Below the pieces are notes generated by a model. The model was not told the DNA's origin and did no database searches. It was given only the letters and a program-made list of their open reading frames with translations. A DNA stretch of 64,000 bases from Jatrophihabitans endophyticus. GTDB lineage: Bacteria; Actinomycetota; Actinomycetes; Mycobacteriales; Jatrophihabitantaceae. The DNA lies in NCBI RefSeq assembly GCF_900129455.1, contig NZ_FQVU01000003.1, forward strand, positions 496,001-560,000. The letters run 5' to 3'. Position 1 is the stretch's first letter. The number at the start of each line of letters is the position of its first letter. Position numbers and translations under genes: made by a program. This document shows, piece after piece, positions 37,622-47,762 of this stretch.

Positions 37622-37813
37622 GTGCGGCTTACCGAGTTCTGGCGGCGGATGGACGAGCGCTTCGGCGCCGGCTACGCCGCCAGCCTGGCCGCCGACTACC
37701 GCCTGCCCGGCGTCGGGGCGACGATCGACGAGGCGCTGGCCGCCGGGGTCGACGCCAAGGAGGTCTGGCGCGCCGTGTGCGCCGAGTTCGACATGCCCTC
37801 CCAGCTGCGCTGA
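37622..37813 (+). CDS. DUF3046 protein
   Basis: 63-residue small protein nearly always found just upstream of recA in actinobacteria. The family pattern is complete: RLTEFWRRMDERFGAGYAAS, LPGVGATIDEALAAGVDAKEVWRAVC and a short tail ending PSQLR. GTG at 37622, 7 bases after a TAGGGT -10. Function unknown; it has no membrane or signal segment. The recA regulatory region follows directly. Confidence 0.92.
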   Translation: MRLTEFWRRMDERFGAGYAASLAADYRLPGVGATIDEALAAGVDAKEVWRAVCAEFDMPSQLR

Positions 37814-37857
37814 GGCCGTCCCGGCTCGTCGCGTGGGCGGCGTGTCGCACACCGGCA

Positions 37858-37873
37858 TCGAACAGGTGTTCGG
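37858..37873 (+). promoter_or_regulatory. SOS box (LexA operator) upstream of recA
   Basis: TCGAAC-AGGT-GTTCGG differs at one base from the perfect TCGAAC-N4-GTTCGA LexA site of actinobacteria. A -10 hexamer TACGCT begins 2 bases further on (37875-37880), so LexA bound here would cover the promoter. It lies about 165 bases before the recA ATG. Confidence 0.85.
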
Positions 37874-37960
37874 CTACGCTCGTCGAAGCGCCCACGGGCG
37901 GTATCCACAGCACGAGATCACGATCGCGAGTTGTCCACAGCTGCGCGTCGCGGGTCGGAA

Positions 37961-37983
37961 CTGTCGGTGCCCCGTCCTACCGT
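37961..37983 (+). promoter_or_regulatory. RecA-NDp type (PafBC-dependent) promoter of recA
   Basis: CTGTCGGTG-N8-TACCGT matches the LexA-independent DNA-damage promoter consensus TTGTCRGTG-N8-TANNNT known from mycobacteria, with only the first base differing and the spacer exactly 8. It ends 55 bases before the recA ATG. Confidence 0.8.
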
Positions 37984-38038
37984 CAGGCGTCGACAACGTT
38001 TCGCGACACCGCGCACCGGCAGCAGAGGGGTTCATCCG

Positions 38039-39088
<1,050 letters not shown>

Positions 39089-39090
39089 TC

Positions 39091-39699
39091 GTGCCGCGTC
39101 CCGTCGACCCGGGTCGCCGCGCCCCCACGGGCGCGACGACCGAGCCGCCGCCCGAGGACGAGCAGCAGCCGCCGGGCGATCCCGAGGCCGTGGCGCGGAT
39201 CGTCTGCCTGCGGTTGCTGGAGCGACGGGCGCGCAGTCGAACCGAGCTCGAGCAGGCGATCGCCAAGCGCGGGGTGCCCGGGGAGGTCGCCCGTGTCGTC
39301 CTCGACCGCTTCACCGAGGTCGGGCTGATCGACGACGCCGCGCTCGCCGAGTCCATGGCCGGCGCCCAGCACCGGGAACGTGGCCTGGCCCGGCGGGCGG
39401 TCGCGGCGAAGCTGCGAGAGCGCGGGTTCGGCGACGACGTGGTGGCCGACGCGACCGCCACCATTGACGCCGGGCAGGAGCGCGAACGGGCCGAGGCGCT
39501 GGTCGCCCGCCGGCTGCGCACGCTGCACGGCCTGCCCGTCGAGGTGCAGACCCGGCGACTGGTCGGGTTGTTGGCCCGCAAGGGCTACTCCAGCGGCGTG
39601 GCCTACGACGTCGTGCGCGAGGCCGTGCGGGCCGCGGCCGCCGGTGTCGACGGCGACCTCGACGACGGTGTCGAGCGATTGTTCGACGCCTCGAGCTGA
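39091..39699 (+). CDS. recX: RecX regulatory protein
   Basis: 202-residue modulator that binds RecA filaments and limits their activity. It has the three-helix tandem repeats of RecX: CLRLLERRARSRTELEQAIAKRGV, LIDDAALAESMAGAQHRERGLARRAVAAKLRERGF, and a third near VGLLARKGYSSGVAYDVVREAV. The first 25 or so residues are Pro-rich and disordered. GTG at 39091, 2 bases after recA, so the two are co-transcribed. Confidence 0.95.
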   Translation: MPRPVDPGRRAPTGATTEPPPEDEQQPPGDPEAVARIVCLRLLERRARSRTELEQAIAKRGVPGEVARVVLDRFTEVGLIDDAALAESMAGAQHRERGLARRAVAAKLRERGFGDDVVADATATIDAGQERERAEALVARRLRTLHGLPVEVQTRRLVGLLARKGYSSGVAYDVVREAVRAAAAGVDGDLDDGVERLFDASS

Positions 39700-39985
39700 T
39701 CGCGACGCCGTCGGCTGCCGGTGCGCCGCCGTACTTGCGTCGGTCGTGCTGCGTTCATACTGTCGTTGCAGACCAGGAGAACGCCGGTGCGAGACGACGG
39801 ACGAGGTCGTGTTCGCCCCGGTACGTCCGTTCCCGAGGGCGGGGAAGGAGCCGGTCGGGGTCGGCGCCCACACCGGCCGGGCCTAGGGGCCCGCACGTCG
39901 CGTCGACGCGCACGGGTCGGCCGTGTTCTCCTGCCAGGACGGTCTACCCCGCACGTCGGGCGGGTCACGAACAGGAGGCGCGTCG
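39700..39985. other. intergenic region ahead of rny
   Basis: 286 bases without a convincing gene. A TACTGT -10-like hexamer near 39757 could start an rny transcript with a leader of about 220 bases. A GTG near 39787 with AGGAG upstream opens a frame that only shadows rny and looks non-coding. CCGGGCCTAGGGGCCCG near 39880 can form a short hairpin. Confidence 0.4.
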
Positions 39986-41698
39986 ATGACCGGGGTCTGG
40001 TACGCGGCGATCGGCGCGGCGTTCGCGCTCGGCGTGCTGCTCGTGCTCGTCCGCACCCGGCGGGCCGCGCCGCGGCAGCGCGCCCGTCACGGTGCCGACG
40101 CGCCGCGGCCCGAGGACGCCGAGCTCGCCGCGCTGCGGGAGTCGGCCCGGGCCGACGCCGAGCGCACCCGTGCCGCCGCCACCGCCGACGCCGACGCGGC
40201 GCGGCGCAGCGCCCGCGACGAGCTCGAGGCCGCGCGTGCCCAGGCCGACGCGGCCCTGAGCCAGGCCCGCGAGCACGCCGCCACCGTCGCGGCCGAGGCC
40301 CGCCGCGAGGCGGCCGGTCAGGTCGAGGAGCTCACCGCCGACCTGCAGCGCCAGCAGGCCGGGTACGCGGCGCGCGCCGCGCGACTGGACGACGCCGAGA
40401 CCCGCCTCGACGACCGCGAGACCCGCCTCGCGCAGCGGTCGGCCGACCTGCAGCGCCACGCCGCCGACCTCGCCACGACCCGCGAGGCGCTGGACCGCCG
40501 CGAGCGCGAGCTCGACGACGCGCGGGCCAACCTGCGCCTGGTCGAGGCCGAGCAGCGCCGCGAGCTCGAACGGGTCGCCGGGCTCACGAGCGAGGACGCG
40601 CGGGCCGAGCTGCTGGCCGGCGTCGAGAACGTCGCGAAGCGCGACGCGGCGCTGCTCGTGCGCACCATCGAGAACGAGGCCCGCGCCGAGGGCACCGAAC
40701 GAGCCCGGGCCATCGTCGTCGAGGCGGTGCAACGGGTGGCCGGCGCGCAGACGAGCGAGGCCGTCGTCAGCGTCCTGCACCTGCCCGGTGACGACATGAA
40801 GGGCCGCATCATCGGCCGCGAGGGGCGCAACATCCGCTCCTTCGAGGCCGTCACCGGCGTCAACGTCATCATCGACGACACCCCCGAGGCGGTCCTGCTG
40901 TCCTGCTTCGACCCGGTGCGCCGCGAGGTCGGCCGGCTGACGCTGGCCACGCTGGTCAGTGACGGCCGCATCCATCCGCAACGCATCGAGGACGCCTACG
41001 AGCAGAGCCTGGTCGAGGTCGACGAGCTGTGCCTGCGCGCGGCCCGCGACGCCGTCGCCGAGGTCGCGGTGGGCCCGGTCGACGAGCGGTTGCTGCCGAC
41101 CATCGGCCGGTTGAAGTACCGCACCAGCTACGGCCAGAACGTGCTGGCCCACCTCGTCGAGACCGCGCACGTCGCCGGAGTGATGGCCGCCGAGCTCGGC
41201 ATCGAACCCACCCTCGTCCGCCGCTGCGCCTTCCTGCACGACATCGGCAAGGCGCTCACCCACGAGGTCGAGGGCAGCCACGCCGTCGTCGGCGCCGAGC
41301 TGCTGCGACGCATGGGCGAGGACGAGGCCGTCGCCCACGCCGTCGAGGCGCACCACAACGAGGTGCGGCCGCAGACGATCGAGGCGGTGCTGACGCAGGC
41401 CGCCGACACCTGCTCGGCCTCGCGTCCCGGCGCCCGACGCGAATCGCTCGAGTCCTACGTCAAGCGGCTCGCCCGCATCGAGGAGATCGCCCGCGATCGC
41501 GAGGGCGTCGACAAGGTCTTCGCGATGCAGGCCGGTCGCGAGGTGCGGGTGATGGTCCAGCCCGGCGAGGTCGACGACCTCGAGTCGTCGGTGATGGCGC
41601 GCGAGATCGCCAAGCAGATCGAGGACGAGCTGACCTACCCGGGCCAGATCCGGGTCACCGTCGTCCGCGAGTCGCGCGCGACCGAGATCGCCCACTGA
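39986..41698 (+). CDS. rny: ribonuclease Y
   Basis: 570-residue membrane-tethered endoribonuclease for mRNA decay. An N-terminal transmembrane helix (TGVWYAAIGAAFALGVLLVLV) is followed by a coiled coil of about 200 residues very rich in Ala, Arg and Asp/Glu. Then come a KH domain (MKGRIIGREGRNIRSFEAVTG) and an HD domain with metal ligands in AFLHDIGKALTHEVEG and VEAHHNEV. The ATG at 39986 has a strong AGGAGG. Mycobacteria lack this enzyme and rely on RNase E/J, so its place after recX separates this organism from them. Confidence 0.95.
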   Translation: MTGVWYAAIGAAFALGVLLVLVRTRRAAPRQRARHGADAPRPEDAELAALRESARADAERTRAAATADADAARRSARDELEAARAQADAALSQAREHAATVAAEARREAAGQVEELTADLQRQQAGYAARAARLDDAETRLDDRETRLAQRSADLQRHAADLATTREALDRRERELDDARANLRLVEAEQRRELERVAGLTSEDARAELLAGVENVAKRDAALLVRTIENEARAEGTERARAIVVEAVQRVAGAQTSEAVVSVLHLPGDDMKGRIIGREGRNIRSFEAVTGVNVIIDDTPEAVLLSCFDPVRREVGRLTLATLVSDGRIHPQRIEDAYEQSLVEVDELCLRAARDAVAEVAVGPVDERLLPTIGRLKYRTSYGQNVLAHLVETAHVAGVMAAELGIEPTLVRRCAFLHDIGKALTHEVEGSHAVVGAELLRRMGEDEAVAHAVEAHHNEVRPQTIEAVLTQAADTCSASRPGARRESLESYVKRLARIEEIARDREGVDKVFAMQAGREVRVMVQPGEVDDLESSVMAREIAKQIEDELTYPGQIRVTVVRESRATEIAH

Positions 41699-41759
41699 CC
41701 CGTCCGCCGCGCGCGAACGCCCTGGACGCGGGCACGGCCCCCGGACGACGCTGGCGGGC

Positions 41760-42542
41760 ATGACGGTCGCGGTGCTCTCCGACGTCCACGGCGTGCTGCC
41801 CGCTCTCGAGGCGGTGCTCGCCGAGGCCGCGGTCCGCGCCGCCGAGCTGATCGTCGTCACCGGCGACATCAGCGCCGGGCCGCAGCCGGTCGAGGTGCTC
41901 GACCGGTTGCTCGCCGAGGGGGAGCGGGTGGTGCTCGTCCGCGGCAACGCCGACCGCGAGCTCGTCGCGCTCGTCGACGGCGGCGAGACCCGCATTCCCG
42001 ATCCCATCGCGCCGTGGGCGGCCGCCCGGCTCGCGGCCCGCCCCGACCTCGTCACGCTGCTGCGCGGACTGCCGCACCCGCTGGTGCGCGACGTGCCCGG
42101 GTTCGGGGCGGTGCTGTTCTGCCACGGCTCGCCCCGCGACGACGACGAGGTCGTCCTCGTCGACACCCGCCCGGAGCGTTGGGCGGAGGCGTTCGCCGAC
42201 GTCGCCGACGACGTCCGCACCGTGGTGTGCGGTCACACCCACATGCCGTTCCTGCGCCTCGTCGATCGCCGGACCGTCGTGAACCCCGGCAGCGTCGGCA
42301 TGCCCTACGGCGGGTCCGGCGCGCATTGGGCGCTGCTGCACGACGGCGCGGTGACGCTGTGCCGCAGCGCGTTCGACGTCGCGGCCGCCCGGGACCGGAT
42401 CGCCGCGGGCTGCGACTACCCCGACGTCGCGGAGTGGACCGACTACTACCTGCACTCGCGGGCGTCCGACCTCGAGGCCCTGCGGGTGTTCGGACCCCGC
42501 GACGGACGGGTCAGCGCAGCAGGTCGTCCAGCCGGCGGGTGA
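41760..42542 (+). CDS. metallophosphoesterase (YfcE/MJ0936-like)
   Basis: 260-residue binuclear metal phosphoesterase. All five motifs are present: VLSDVHG, VVTGDISAG, RGNADRE, FCHGSPRDDD and GHTHMPF, with a VNPGSVGMP turn. Related enzymes hydrolyse phosphodiesters or nucleotide substrates; the substrate here is unknown. ATG at 41760, 61 bases after rny. The last 32 bases overlap the end of the convergent serine hydrolase gene. Confidence 0.9.
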   Translation: MTVAVLSDVHGVLPALEAVLAEAAVRAAELIVVTGDISAGPQPVEVLDRLLAEGERVVLVRGNADRELVALVDGGETRIPDPIAPWAAARLAARPDLVTLLRGLPHPLVRDVPGFGAVLFCHGSPRDDDEVVLVDTRPERWAEAFADVADDVRTVVCGHTHMPFLRLVDRRTVVNPGSVGMPYGGSGAHWALLHDGAVTLCRSAFDVAAARDRIAAGCDYPDVAEWTDYYLHSRASDLEALRVFGPRDGRVSAAGRPAGG

Positions 42543-43530
42543 CCGGCCACGCGCCGCGGGTCGTGTTGGACAGCACGGTGTGGGTGAGCCCGGAGGTCGG
42601 GTCGTGCACGGAGCGGAAGGAGACGCCGGCGTCGCACCCCTCCAGCACCACGGCCGGTCCGGTGGCGGGCAGCCAGAACCCGCGGCCGTACCGCCGGCCG
42701 GTGCCCGGCTCGCGGTGACGGGGACGGACCAGCTCGGCGACGCGGTGGCGCGGCAGGATCCGCTCGGCGAACAGCGACGTCCAGAACCGGCGCAGGTCCC
42801 CGGCGGTGCTGTAGGCGCCTCCGTCGCCGCAGCCACGGACCGGCAGGTGCAGGACGTTGCTGCGGCCGTCGCCCACGTAGCCGACCGCGGCACGGGCGGG
42901 CAACCGGTCCGAGCGCAGGAACGCCGACGACCACATCTCGGCGGGCGCGAAGACGTGCGTGCCGACCAGCGCCGGGAAGGGCGTCGCGGCGGCCCGTTCG
43001 GCGAGCAGCGCGAGCAGCACGTAACCGCTGTCGGAGTACGCGAAGCGGGCGCCGGGCCGGAACTGCTGCGCCCGGCCGGCGAGTGCCGCCACGTACCCCT
43101 CGGTGTCGGCGAGGGCGTGCGGCGGCACCGGCAGCACGTAGTCGTCGGGGTCGGCGGCCGGACCGGTCGCGTCCGGGTGCAGGTAGTCCCCGACCCCCGA
43201 CGTGTGGGCCAGCAGCTGCGCGACCGTGACCTCGGGGTGCACGAGCGGCAGGTCACGCCCGAGCAGCGAGCGCGCGGTGGTGTCGAGCGCGAGCACCCCG
43301 GCACCGACGAGCCCGGCGACCGCCACCGCGGTGAAGCCCTTGGTGCCGCTGGCGATGCCGAACTGCGTCTCGACCCGGTTCGCCACCCCGTGTGTTCGCT
43401 CGGCCGGGCCGAACGCGGCCTCGAACTCCACCACGTTCCCGCGGCTCACCGAGACCACCCCGGCGAAGTCGCGGGTCACGTCGCCCAGCGCGCTCGCGAG
43501 GTCGGTGCGTCCGTCCCGGATCGAGCTCAC
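42511..43530 (-). CDS. serine hydrolase (beta-lactamase/PBP-like, class C fold)
   Basis: 339-residue enzyme of the beta-lactamase/D-alanyl-D-alanine peptidase family. The nucleophile motif is SGTK (S-x-x-K) in [15 protein letters not shown], the Tyr motif is YSDSGY, preceded by [13 protein letters not shown]-terminal HTVLSNT stands in for the KTG region. No signal peptide is seen, so it may act in the cytosol, as esterase-like relatives do. GTG 43530 was chosen; ATG 43581 would overlap the miaB start. Tail-to-tail with the phosphodiesterase. Confidence 0.8.
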   Translation of the reverse strand: MSSIRDGRTDLASALGDVTRDFAGVVSVSRGNVVEFEAAFGPAERTHGVANRVETQFGIASGTKGFTAVAVAGLVGAGVLALDTTARSLLGRDLPLVHPEVTVAQLLAHTSGVGDYLHPDATGPAADPDDYVLPVPPHALADTEGYVAALAGRAQQFRPGARFAYSDSGYVLLALLAERAAATPFPALVGTHVFAPAEMWSSAFLRSDRLPARAAVGYVGDGRSNVLHLPVRGCGDGGAYSTAGDLRRFWTSLFAERILPRHRVAELVRPRHREPGTGRRYGRGFWLPATGPAVVLEGCDAGVSFRSVHDPTSGLTHTVLSNTTRGAWPVTRRLDDLLR

Positions 43531-43564
43531 GGTGACATTGCACCATCCCGCGTCCAGCGGCCCG

Positions 43565-43570
43565 TATCCT
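43565..43570 (+). promoter_or_regulatory. -10 element (TATCCT) of miaB
   Basis: TATCCT ends 9 bases before the miaB ATG. No ribosome-binding site fits in the gap, so translation is leaderless or starts from a leader of a few bases. Confidence 0.5.
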
Positions 43571-43579
43571 CGACCCGTC

Positions 43580-44989
43580 ATGGCTGCGCGTACCTATGAG
43601 ATCCGCACCTACGGGTGCCAGATGAACGTCCACGACTCCGAACGCCTCGCCGGCCTGCTCGAGGACGCCGGGTACGAGCGCAGCGGCGGGGGAGCGGCCG
43701 ACCTCGTCGTCTTCAACACCTGCGCCGTGCGCGAGAACGCCGACAACCGGCTCTACGGCAACCTCGGTCACCTCTACCCGGCCAAGGCCGCCAACCCCGA
43801 GATGCAGATCGCGGTGGGCGGCTGCCTCGCGCAGAAGGACCGCAGCCGCATCGTCGAGCGGGCACCGTGGGTCGACGTCGTGTTCGGCACCCACAACCTG
43901 GCGAGCCTGCCCGTCCTGCTCGAGCGGGCACGGCACAACCGTCAGGCCGAGGTCGAGATCGTCGACGCGCTGCAGAACTTCCCGTCCGACCTGCCGAGCC
44001 GCCGCGACTCGGCGCACAGCGCGTGGGTGTCGGTCAGCGTCGGCTGCGACAACACCTGCACGTTCTGCATCGTCCCGTCGCTGCGTGGGCGCGAGACCGA
44101 CCGCCGCCCCGGGGACGTGCTCGCCGAAGTCCGCGCGCTGGTCGACTCCGGCGTCGTCGAGGTGACGCTGCTCGGGCAGAACGTGAACTCCTACGGCCGT
44201 TCCTTCGGCGACCGGCTCGCGTTCGGCAAGCTGCTGCGCGCGTGCGGCGAGATCGACGGCCTGGACCGCGTCCGCTTCACCAGCCCGCACCCGCGCGACT
44301 TCACCGACGACGTGATCGCCGCGATGGCCGAGACGGCGAACGTCATGCCGCAGCTGCACATGCCGCTGCAGTCGGGCTCGGACGTCGTGCTCAAGGCCAT
44401 GCGACGCAGCTACCGACGCGATCGCTACCTCGGCATCATCGAGCGCGTGCGCGCGGCGATGCCCGACGCCGCCATCAGCACCGACATCATCGTCGGCTTC
44501 CCCGGCGAGACCGAGGCCGACTTCGCGCAGACCCTGGACGTCGTGCGCGCCGCCCGGTTCGCGAGCGCGTTCACCTTCCAGTACTCCAAGCGCCCGGGGA
44601 CGCCGGCGGCCGACATGCCCGGCCAGGTGCCGCAGGCCGTGGTCAGCGAGCGCTACGACCGGCTCGTCGCGCTGCAGGAGACCCTCGGCGCGGCCGGCGC
44701 GCAGGACTTCCTCGGCCGCGAGGTCGAGGTGCTCGTCAACCACACCGAGGGACGCAAGGACGGCGCCACCGGCCGGGTCAGCGGCCGCGCCCGCGACGGG
44801 CGGCTCGTGCACGTGGCGGGGACGGCCGCGGCGGGCGATCTCGTGACCGCCGAGGTCACCTACGCCGCCCCGCACCACCTGGTCGCCGACGGCGGCATCC
44901 GTACCCACCGCCGCTGGCGCGGGGCCGAGCCGGCCGCGGCGCCGACCGCGCCCCGGCCGCTGCTCACCATCGGCAGCCGCCCCGCCTGA
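43580..44989 (+). CDS. miaB: tRNA-2-methylthio-N6-dimethylallyladenosine synthase
   Basis: 469-residue radical-SAM methylthiotransferase acting on i6A37 of tRNA, the product of MiaA encoded at 46845. The N-terminal UPF0004 domain binds one 4Fe-4S cluster through Cys13 (YGCQMN), Cys48 (NTCAVRE) and Cys82 (GGCLAQ). The radical-SAM cluster motif is GCDNTCTFC. The C-terminal TRAM domain is visible ([19 protein letters not shown] to [20 protein letters not shown]). Start chosen at ATG 43580, as [16 protein letters not shown] is standard. Confidence 0.97.
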   Translation: MAARTYEIRTYGCQMNVHDSERLAGLLEDAGYERSGGGAADLVVFNTCAVRENADNRLYGNLGHLYPAKAANPEMQIAVGGCLAQKDRSRIVERAPWVDVVFGTHNLASLPVLLERARHNRQAEVEIVDALQNFPSDLPSRRDSAHSAWVSVSVGCDNTCTFCIVPSLRGRETDRRPGDVLAEVRALVDSGVVEVTLLGQNVNSYGRSFGDRLAFGKLLRACGEIDGLDRVRFTSPHPRDFTDDVIAAMAETANVMPQLHMPLQSGSDVVLKAMRRSYRRDRYLGIIERVRAAMPDAAISTDIIVGFPGETEADFAQTLDVVRAARFASAFTFQYSKRPGTPAADMPGQVPQAVVSERYDRLVALQETLGAAGAQDFLGREVEVLVNHTEGRKDGATGRVSGRARDGRLVHVAGTAAAGDLVTAEVTYAAPHHLVADGGIRTHRRWRGAEPAAAPTAPRPLLTIGSRPA

Positions 44990-45031
44990 GCCGCGCTCGC
45001 ACGTCGACCGGACGGCGCGCGGCCGTCGAGG

Positions 45032-46234
45032 TCAGCCGGTCGACTCGGGCAGCAGCGCGCGCCGCTGGGTGACCTCGTCCTGCCACTTGCGGATGCGGGC
45101 CTCGTCGCCGGCCTTGCGGGCGCGTTCGAGCTTGGCCTCGGCCTCGGCGAGGCGCTCGCGCATCGCGGTGAGGAAGGGGTTGGACTCCGCCGAGCCCTGC
45201 CGCCACTCGGCGTCCACGGCGTCGCGGACGCGCTGCTCGGCCGCGCGCATCCGGTCGTCGAGCCGCCGCATCGCGTCGCGGGGCACGTGGCCGATGTCGT
45301 CGTACTGGGACTGCAGGTCCCGCAGCGTCGACTGGGCGGACTTGGGGTCGGCGACGTCGATGGCCTCGGCCTTGCCGATGAGCTCCTCCTTCGCCCGCTG
45401 GTTGGCCAGCTGCTCGGCGTCGCGCTCGGCGAAGACCTCGGAGCGGCGGGCGAAGAACGCGTCCTGCGCGGCGCGGAAGCGCGTCCAGAGCGCGTCCTCG
45501 AGGTCGCGGCCGGCGCGACCCGCGGCCTTCCACTCGGTCATGAGGTCGCGCATCGCCGCCGTCGTGTCCTTCCAGTCCGAGGACGTGGAGAGCTCCTCGG
45601 CCCGGGCGATGAGGCGTTCCTTGACGTGTTTGACCTGGCCGCGCTCGGCGTCCAGCTGCGCGAAGTGCTGGCCCCGCCGACGGCCGAAGGCGTCGCGCGC
45701 GGCGGCGAAGCGCTTCCACAGTGCGTCGTCGGTCTTGCGGTCGATGCCCTTGATCTGCCGCCACTCCTCGACGATGGCGCGCAGCCGGTCACCGGAGGCC
45801 TTCCACGACGTGCCGGCCTCGGCGAGCCGCTCGGCCTCGGCGACGAGGGCCTCCTTCGCGGTGATCGCGTCGGTGCGCTGCTGCGCCCGGGCGGCGGCGG
45901 CCTCGCCCGCCTTCTCGTCGGCCTGGGCGAGCAGCCCGTCGAGGCGCTGCTCCAGCGACGCGAGATCGCCGATCGCCGCGGCGCTCGCCAGCTGCTCGCG
46001 CAGCGCCGACGCCTGTCCACGCGTCGCCTTGGGGTCACCCGCCCCGGACGCCAGCCGCTTCTCGAGCAGCACGACCTCGGTGACGAGGTCGTCGTAGCGC
46101 AGCGTGTAGAAGGCGAGCCCGGCCTCGGCGTCGCCCGCCTGCCAGGAGCCGACGACGCGTTCACCGTCGGCCGTCCGCACGTAGACGGTGCCGTCCGCGT
46201 CGATCCGTCCCCAGTCCGAGGTCATGCGAAGCAT
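45032..46234 (-). CDS. DUF349 coiled-coil protein
   Basis: 400-residue protein with three or four DUF349 repeats of about 70 residues. Each pairs a helix with W-K and A-G-R/G-x-x-R turns, for example WRQIKGIDRKTDDALWKRFAAARDAF and WKAAGRAGRDLEDALWTRFRAAQDAFF. The N-terminal piece (SDWGRIDADGTVYVRTADGERVVGSW) is a separate small beta domain. It corresponds to the conserved Ala/Arg-rich protein near miaB in mycobacteria (Rv2731). ATG 46234 has GGGGA upstream; ATG 46225 is the alternative. Function unknown. Confidence 0.85.
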   Translation of the reverse strand: MLRMTSDWGRIDADGTVYVRTADGERVVGSWQAGDAEAGLAFYTLRYDDLVTEVVLLEKRLASGAGDPKATRGQASALREQLASAAAIGDLASLEQRLDGLLAQADEKAGEAAAARAQQRTDAITAKEALVAEAERLAEAGTSWKASGDRLRAIVEEWRQIKGIDRKTDDALWKRFAAARDAFGRRRGQHFAQLDAERGQVKHVKERLIARAEELSTSSDWKDTTAAMRDLMTEWKAAGRAGRDLEDALWTRFRAAQDAFFARRSEVFAERDAEQLANQRAKEELIGKAEAIDVADPKSAQSTLRDLQSQYDDIGHVPRDAMRRLDDRMRAAEQRVRDAVDAEWRQGSAESNPFLTAMRERLAEAEAKLERARKAGDEARIRKWQDEVTQRRALLPESTG

Positions 46235-46265
46235 TGAACACGATCCCCGCCGTGCTCTTCCACGG

Positions 46266-46275
46266 ACGCTAACCT
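46266..46275. promoter_or_regulatory. overlapping divergent -10 elements (DUF349 / 46283 gene)
   Basis: Plus-strand TAACCT (46270-46275) ends 7 bases before GTG 46283. Minus-strand TAGCGT (46266-46271) points to the DUF349 gene, giving a leader of about 25 bases that holds its GGGGA site. The two hexamers share the TA at 46270-46271. Confidence 0.5.
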
Positions 46276-46282
46276 CGCACGC

Positions 46283-46843
46283 GTGATCACGGGAGTGGCG
46301 TTCTGCCCGCAGGCGCCCGCCCTGGACCCCGCGGTCGGCCGTGGCCTCGACGCCGAGCTCGGTCCGGTCCGCCGCGCGTGCCGGGCCGCCGTCGCGCGGG
46401 TGGCGACGTCGGGGACGTCCCTCGTCGTCGTCGGCGGCACGCCGGGCCACGACGTCGCCACGTGGGTGATGACCGACGCCGTGGGGCACGAGTCGTGGAC
46501 GGCGGCGGCCGCCGACGACGGTCTGGCCGGACGGCTGGACGGGGCGCACCCCGTCGCCGTGGTGGTGCTCGGGGACGGCTCGGCCCGCCGCAGCGAGCAG
46601 GCCCCCGGTCACCTGGACGCCCGCAGCGCCGGCTTCGACGAGGGCGTCACCGCCGCGCTCGCCGGCGGCGACCCGGCACGGCTCGCGGCGCTCGACGGCG
46701 ACCTGGGGTGCGACCTGCTCGCCGCCGGCGTCCCGGCGTGGCACGCCGTGGCGGCCGCGTTGGGCGCCCGTCGCTTCACCGCCGACGTGCTCTACGACGA
46801 TGCCCCCTTCGGTGTCGGTTACGTCGTCGCGGTCTGGAGCTGA
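46283..46843 (+). CDS. class III extradiol dioxygenase-like protein
   Basis: 186-residue Ala-rich protein matching the conserved gene beside miaA in mycobacteria (Rv2728c), which belongs to the LigB/extradiol dioxygenase B-like fold. Segments such as VAFCPQAPALDPAV and TSLVVVGGTPGHDVATW fit the first strands; HLDARSAGFDEGVTAAL fits the later His/Glu region. A full metal-binding set is not obvious, so activity is uncertain. GTG at 46283, leaderless by the -10 spacing. It ends 1 base before the miaA GTG, making it the head of the miaA-dapF-hflX unit. Confidence 0.75.
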   Translation: MITGVAFCPQAPALDPAVGRGLDAELGPVRRACRAAVARVATSGTSLVVVGGTPGHDVATWVMTDAVGHESWTAAAADDGLAGRLDGAHPVAVVVLGDGSARRSEQAPGHLDARSAGFDEGVTAALAGGDPARLAALDGDLGCDLLAAGVPAWHAVAAALGARRFTADVLYDDAPFGVGYVVAVWS

Positions 46844-46844
46844 C

Positions 46845-47762
46845 GTGCCCGGCACGTCACCCCGTGTCCTCGCCGTGGTCGGACCGACGGCGACGGGCAA
46901 GTCCGAGCTCGCGATCGCCCTCGCGCAGCGCCTCGACGGCGAGATCGTCAACGCCGACTCGATGCAGCTCTACGAGGGCATGGACGTCGGCACCGCCAAG
47001 GTGCCCCCGGCCGAGCGCGGCGGGGTGCCGCACCACCTGCTCGACGTGTGGCCGCTCGCGAAGTCGGCCGCGGTCGCGCAGTACCAGACGATGGCGCGGG
47101 ACGCGATCGCCGAGATCCACGGCCGGGGCCGGCTGCCGATCCTGGTCGGGGGGTCGGGGCTGTACCTGCGCGGCGCCCTGGACGACCTCGACTTCCCCGG
47201 CGAGGACGCGGCGATCCGCGCCCGGCTCTACGCCGAGCTGGACGAGCTCGGCGCCGCGACGCTGCACGCCCGGCTGGCCGGGGTGGACCCCGAGGCGGCG
47301 GCCGCGATCCTGCCGTCCAACGGCCGTCGCATCGCCCGCGCGCTCGAGGTGATCGAGCTCACCGGGGGACCGTTCGTCGCGCGCATGCCCGGCTTCGAGT
47401 CGATCTACGACACCGTGCAGCTCGGCCTCGACCGCGCCGATCTCGACGAGCGGGTCGAGCTGCGGGTGCACCGCATGGTCGAGCAGGGTCTCGTCGCCGA
47501 GATCCGGGCGCTGCTGCCGCGCGGCCTGCGCGCCGGCCCCACCGCGGGCAAGGCCCTCGGGTACCAGCAGCTGCTCGCGGTCGTGGACGACGCGGGCGAC
47601 GTGATCGGCGATCTCGACGACGCCGTCGCGCAGACGGTGCGCGGCACGCTGCGCTTCGTGCGCCGGCAGCGGCGCTGGTTCCGCCGCGACCCGCGCGTGC
47701 GCTGGCTCGACGGGGCCGCACCCCACCTCGTGGGCGACGCGCTCCGTAGACTCGACGCGTGA
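46845..47762 (+). CDS. miaA: tRNA dimethylallyltransferase
   Basis: 305-residue enzyme adding the dimethylallyl group to A37 of tRNAs reading UNN codons. P-loop VVGPTATGKSELAIAL, then VNADSMQLYEGMDVGTAK, DVWPLAKSAAVAQYQTMA, VGGSGLYLRGAL and GKALGYQQLL. It supplies the substrate for MiaB. GTG at 46845 begins right before the P-loop strand. Its stop overlaps dapF by 4 bases. Confidence 0.97.
   Translation: MPGTSPRVLAVVGPTATGKSELAIALAQRLDGEIVNADSMQLYEGMDVGTAKVPPAERGGVPHHLLDVWPLAKSAAVAQYQTMARDAIAEIHGRGRLPILVGGSGLYLRGALDDLDFPGEDAAIRARLYAELDELGAATLHARLAGVDPEAAAAILPSNGRRIARALEVIELTGGPFVARMPGFESIYDTVQLGLDRADLDERVELRVHRMVEQGLVAEIRALLPRGLRAGPTAGKALGYQQLLAVVDDAGDVIGDLDDAVAQTVRGTLRFVRRQRRWFRRDPRVRWLDGAAPHLVGDALRRLDA
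47747..47752 (+). promoter_or_regulatory. possible internal -10 element before dapF
   Basis: TAGACT lies inside the end of miaA and ends 6 bases before the dapF GTG, the same spacing as the leaderless promoters elsewhere in the window. It could be chance, because dapF also overlaps miaA as in a coupled operon. Confidence 0.3.

Noticed and set aside
39787-39985. Small gene with GTG and AGGAG ahead of rny
   Set aside because: The frame continues as an Arg-rich shadow across rny, with no sign of coding sequence of its own.
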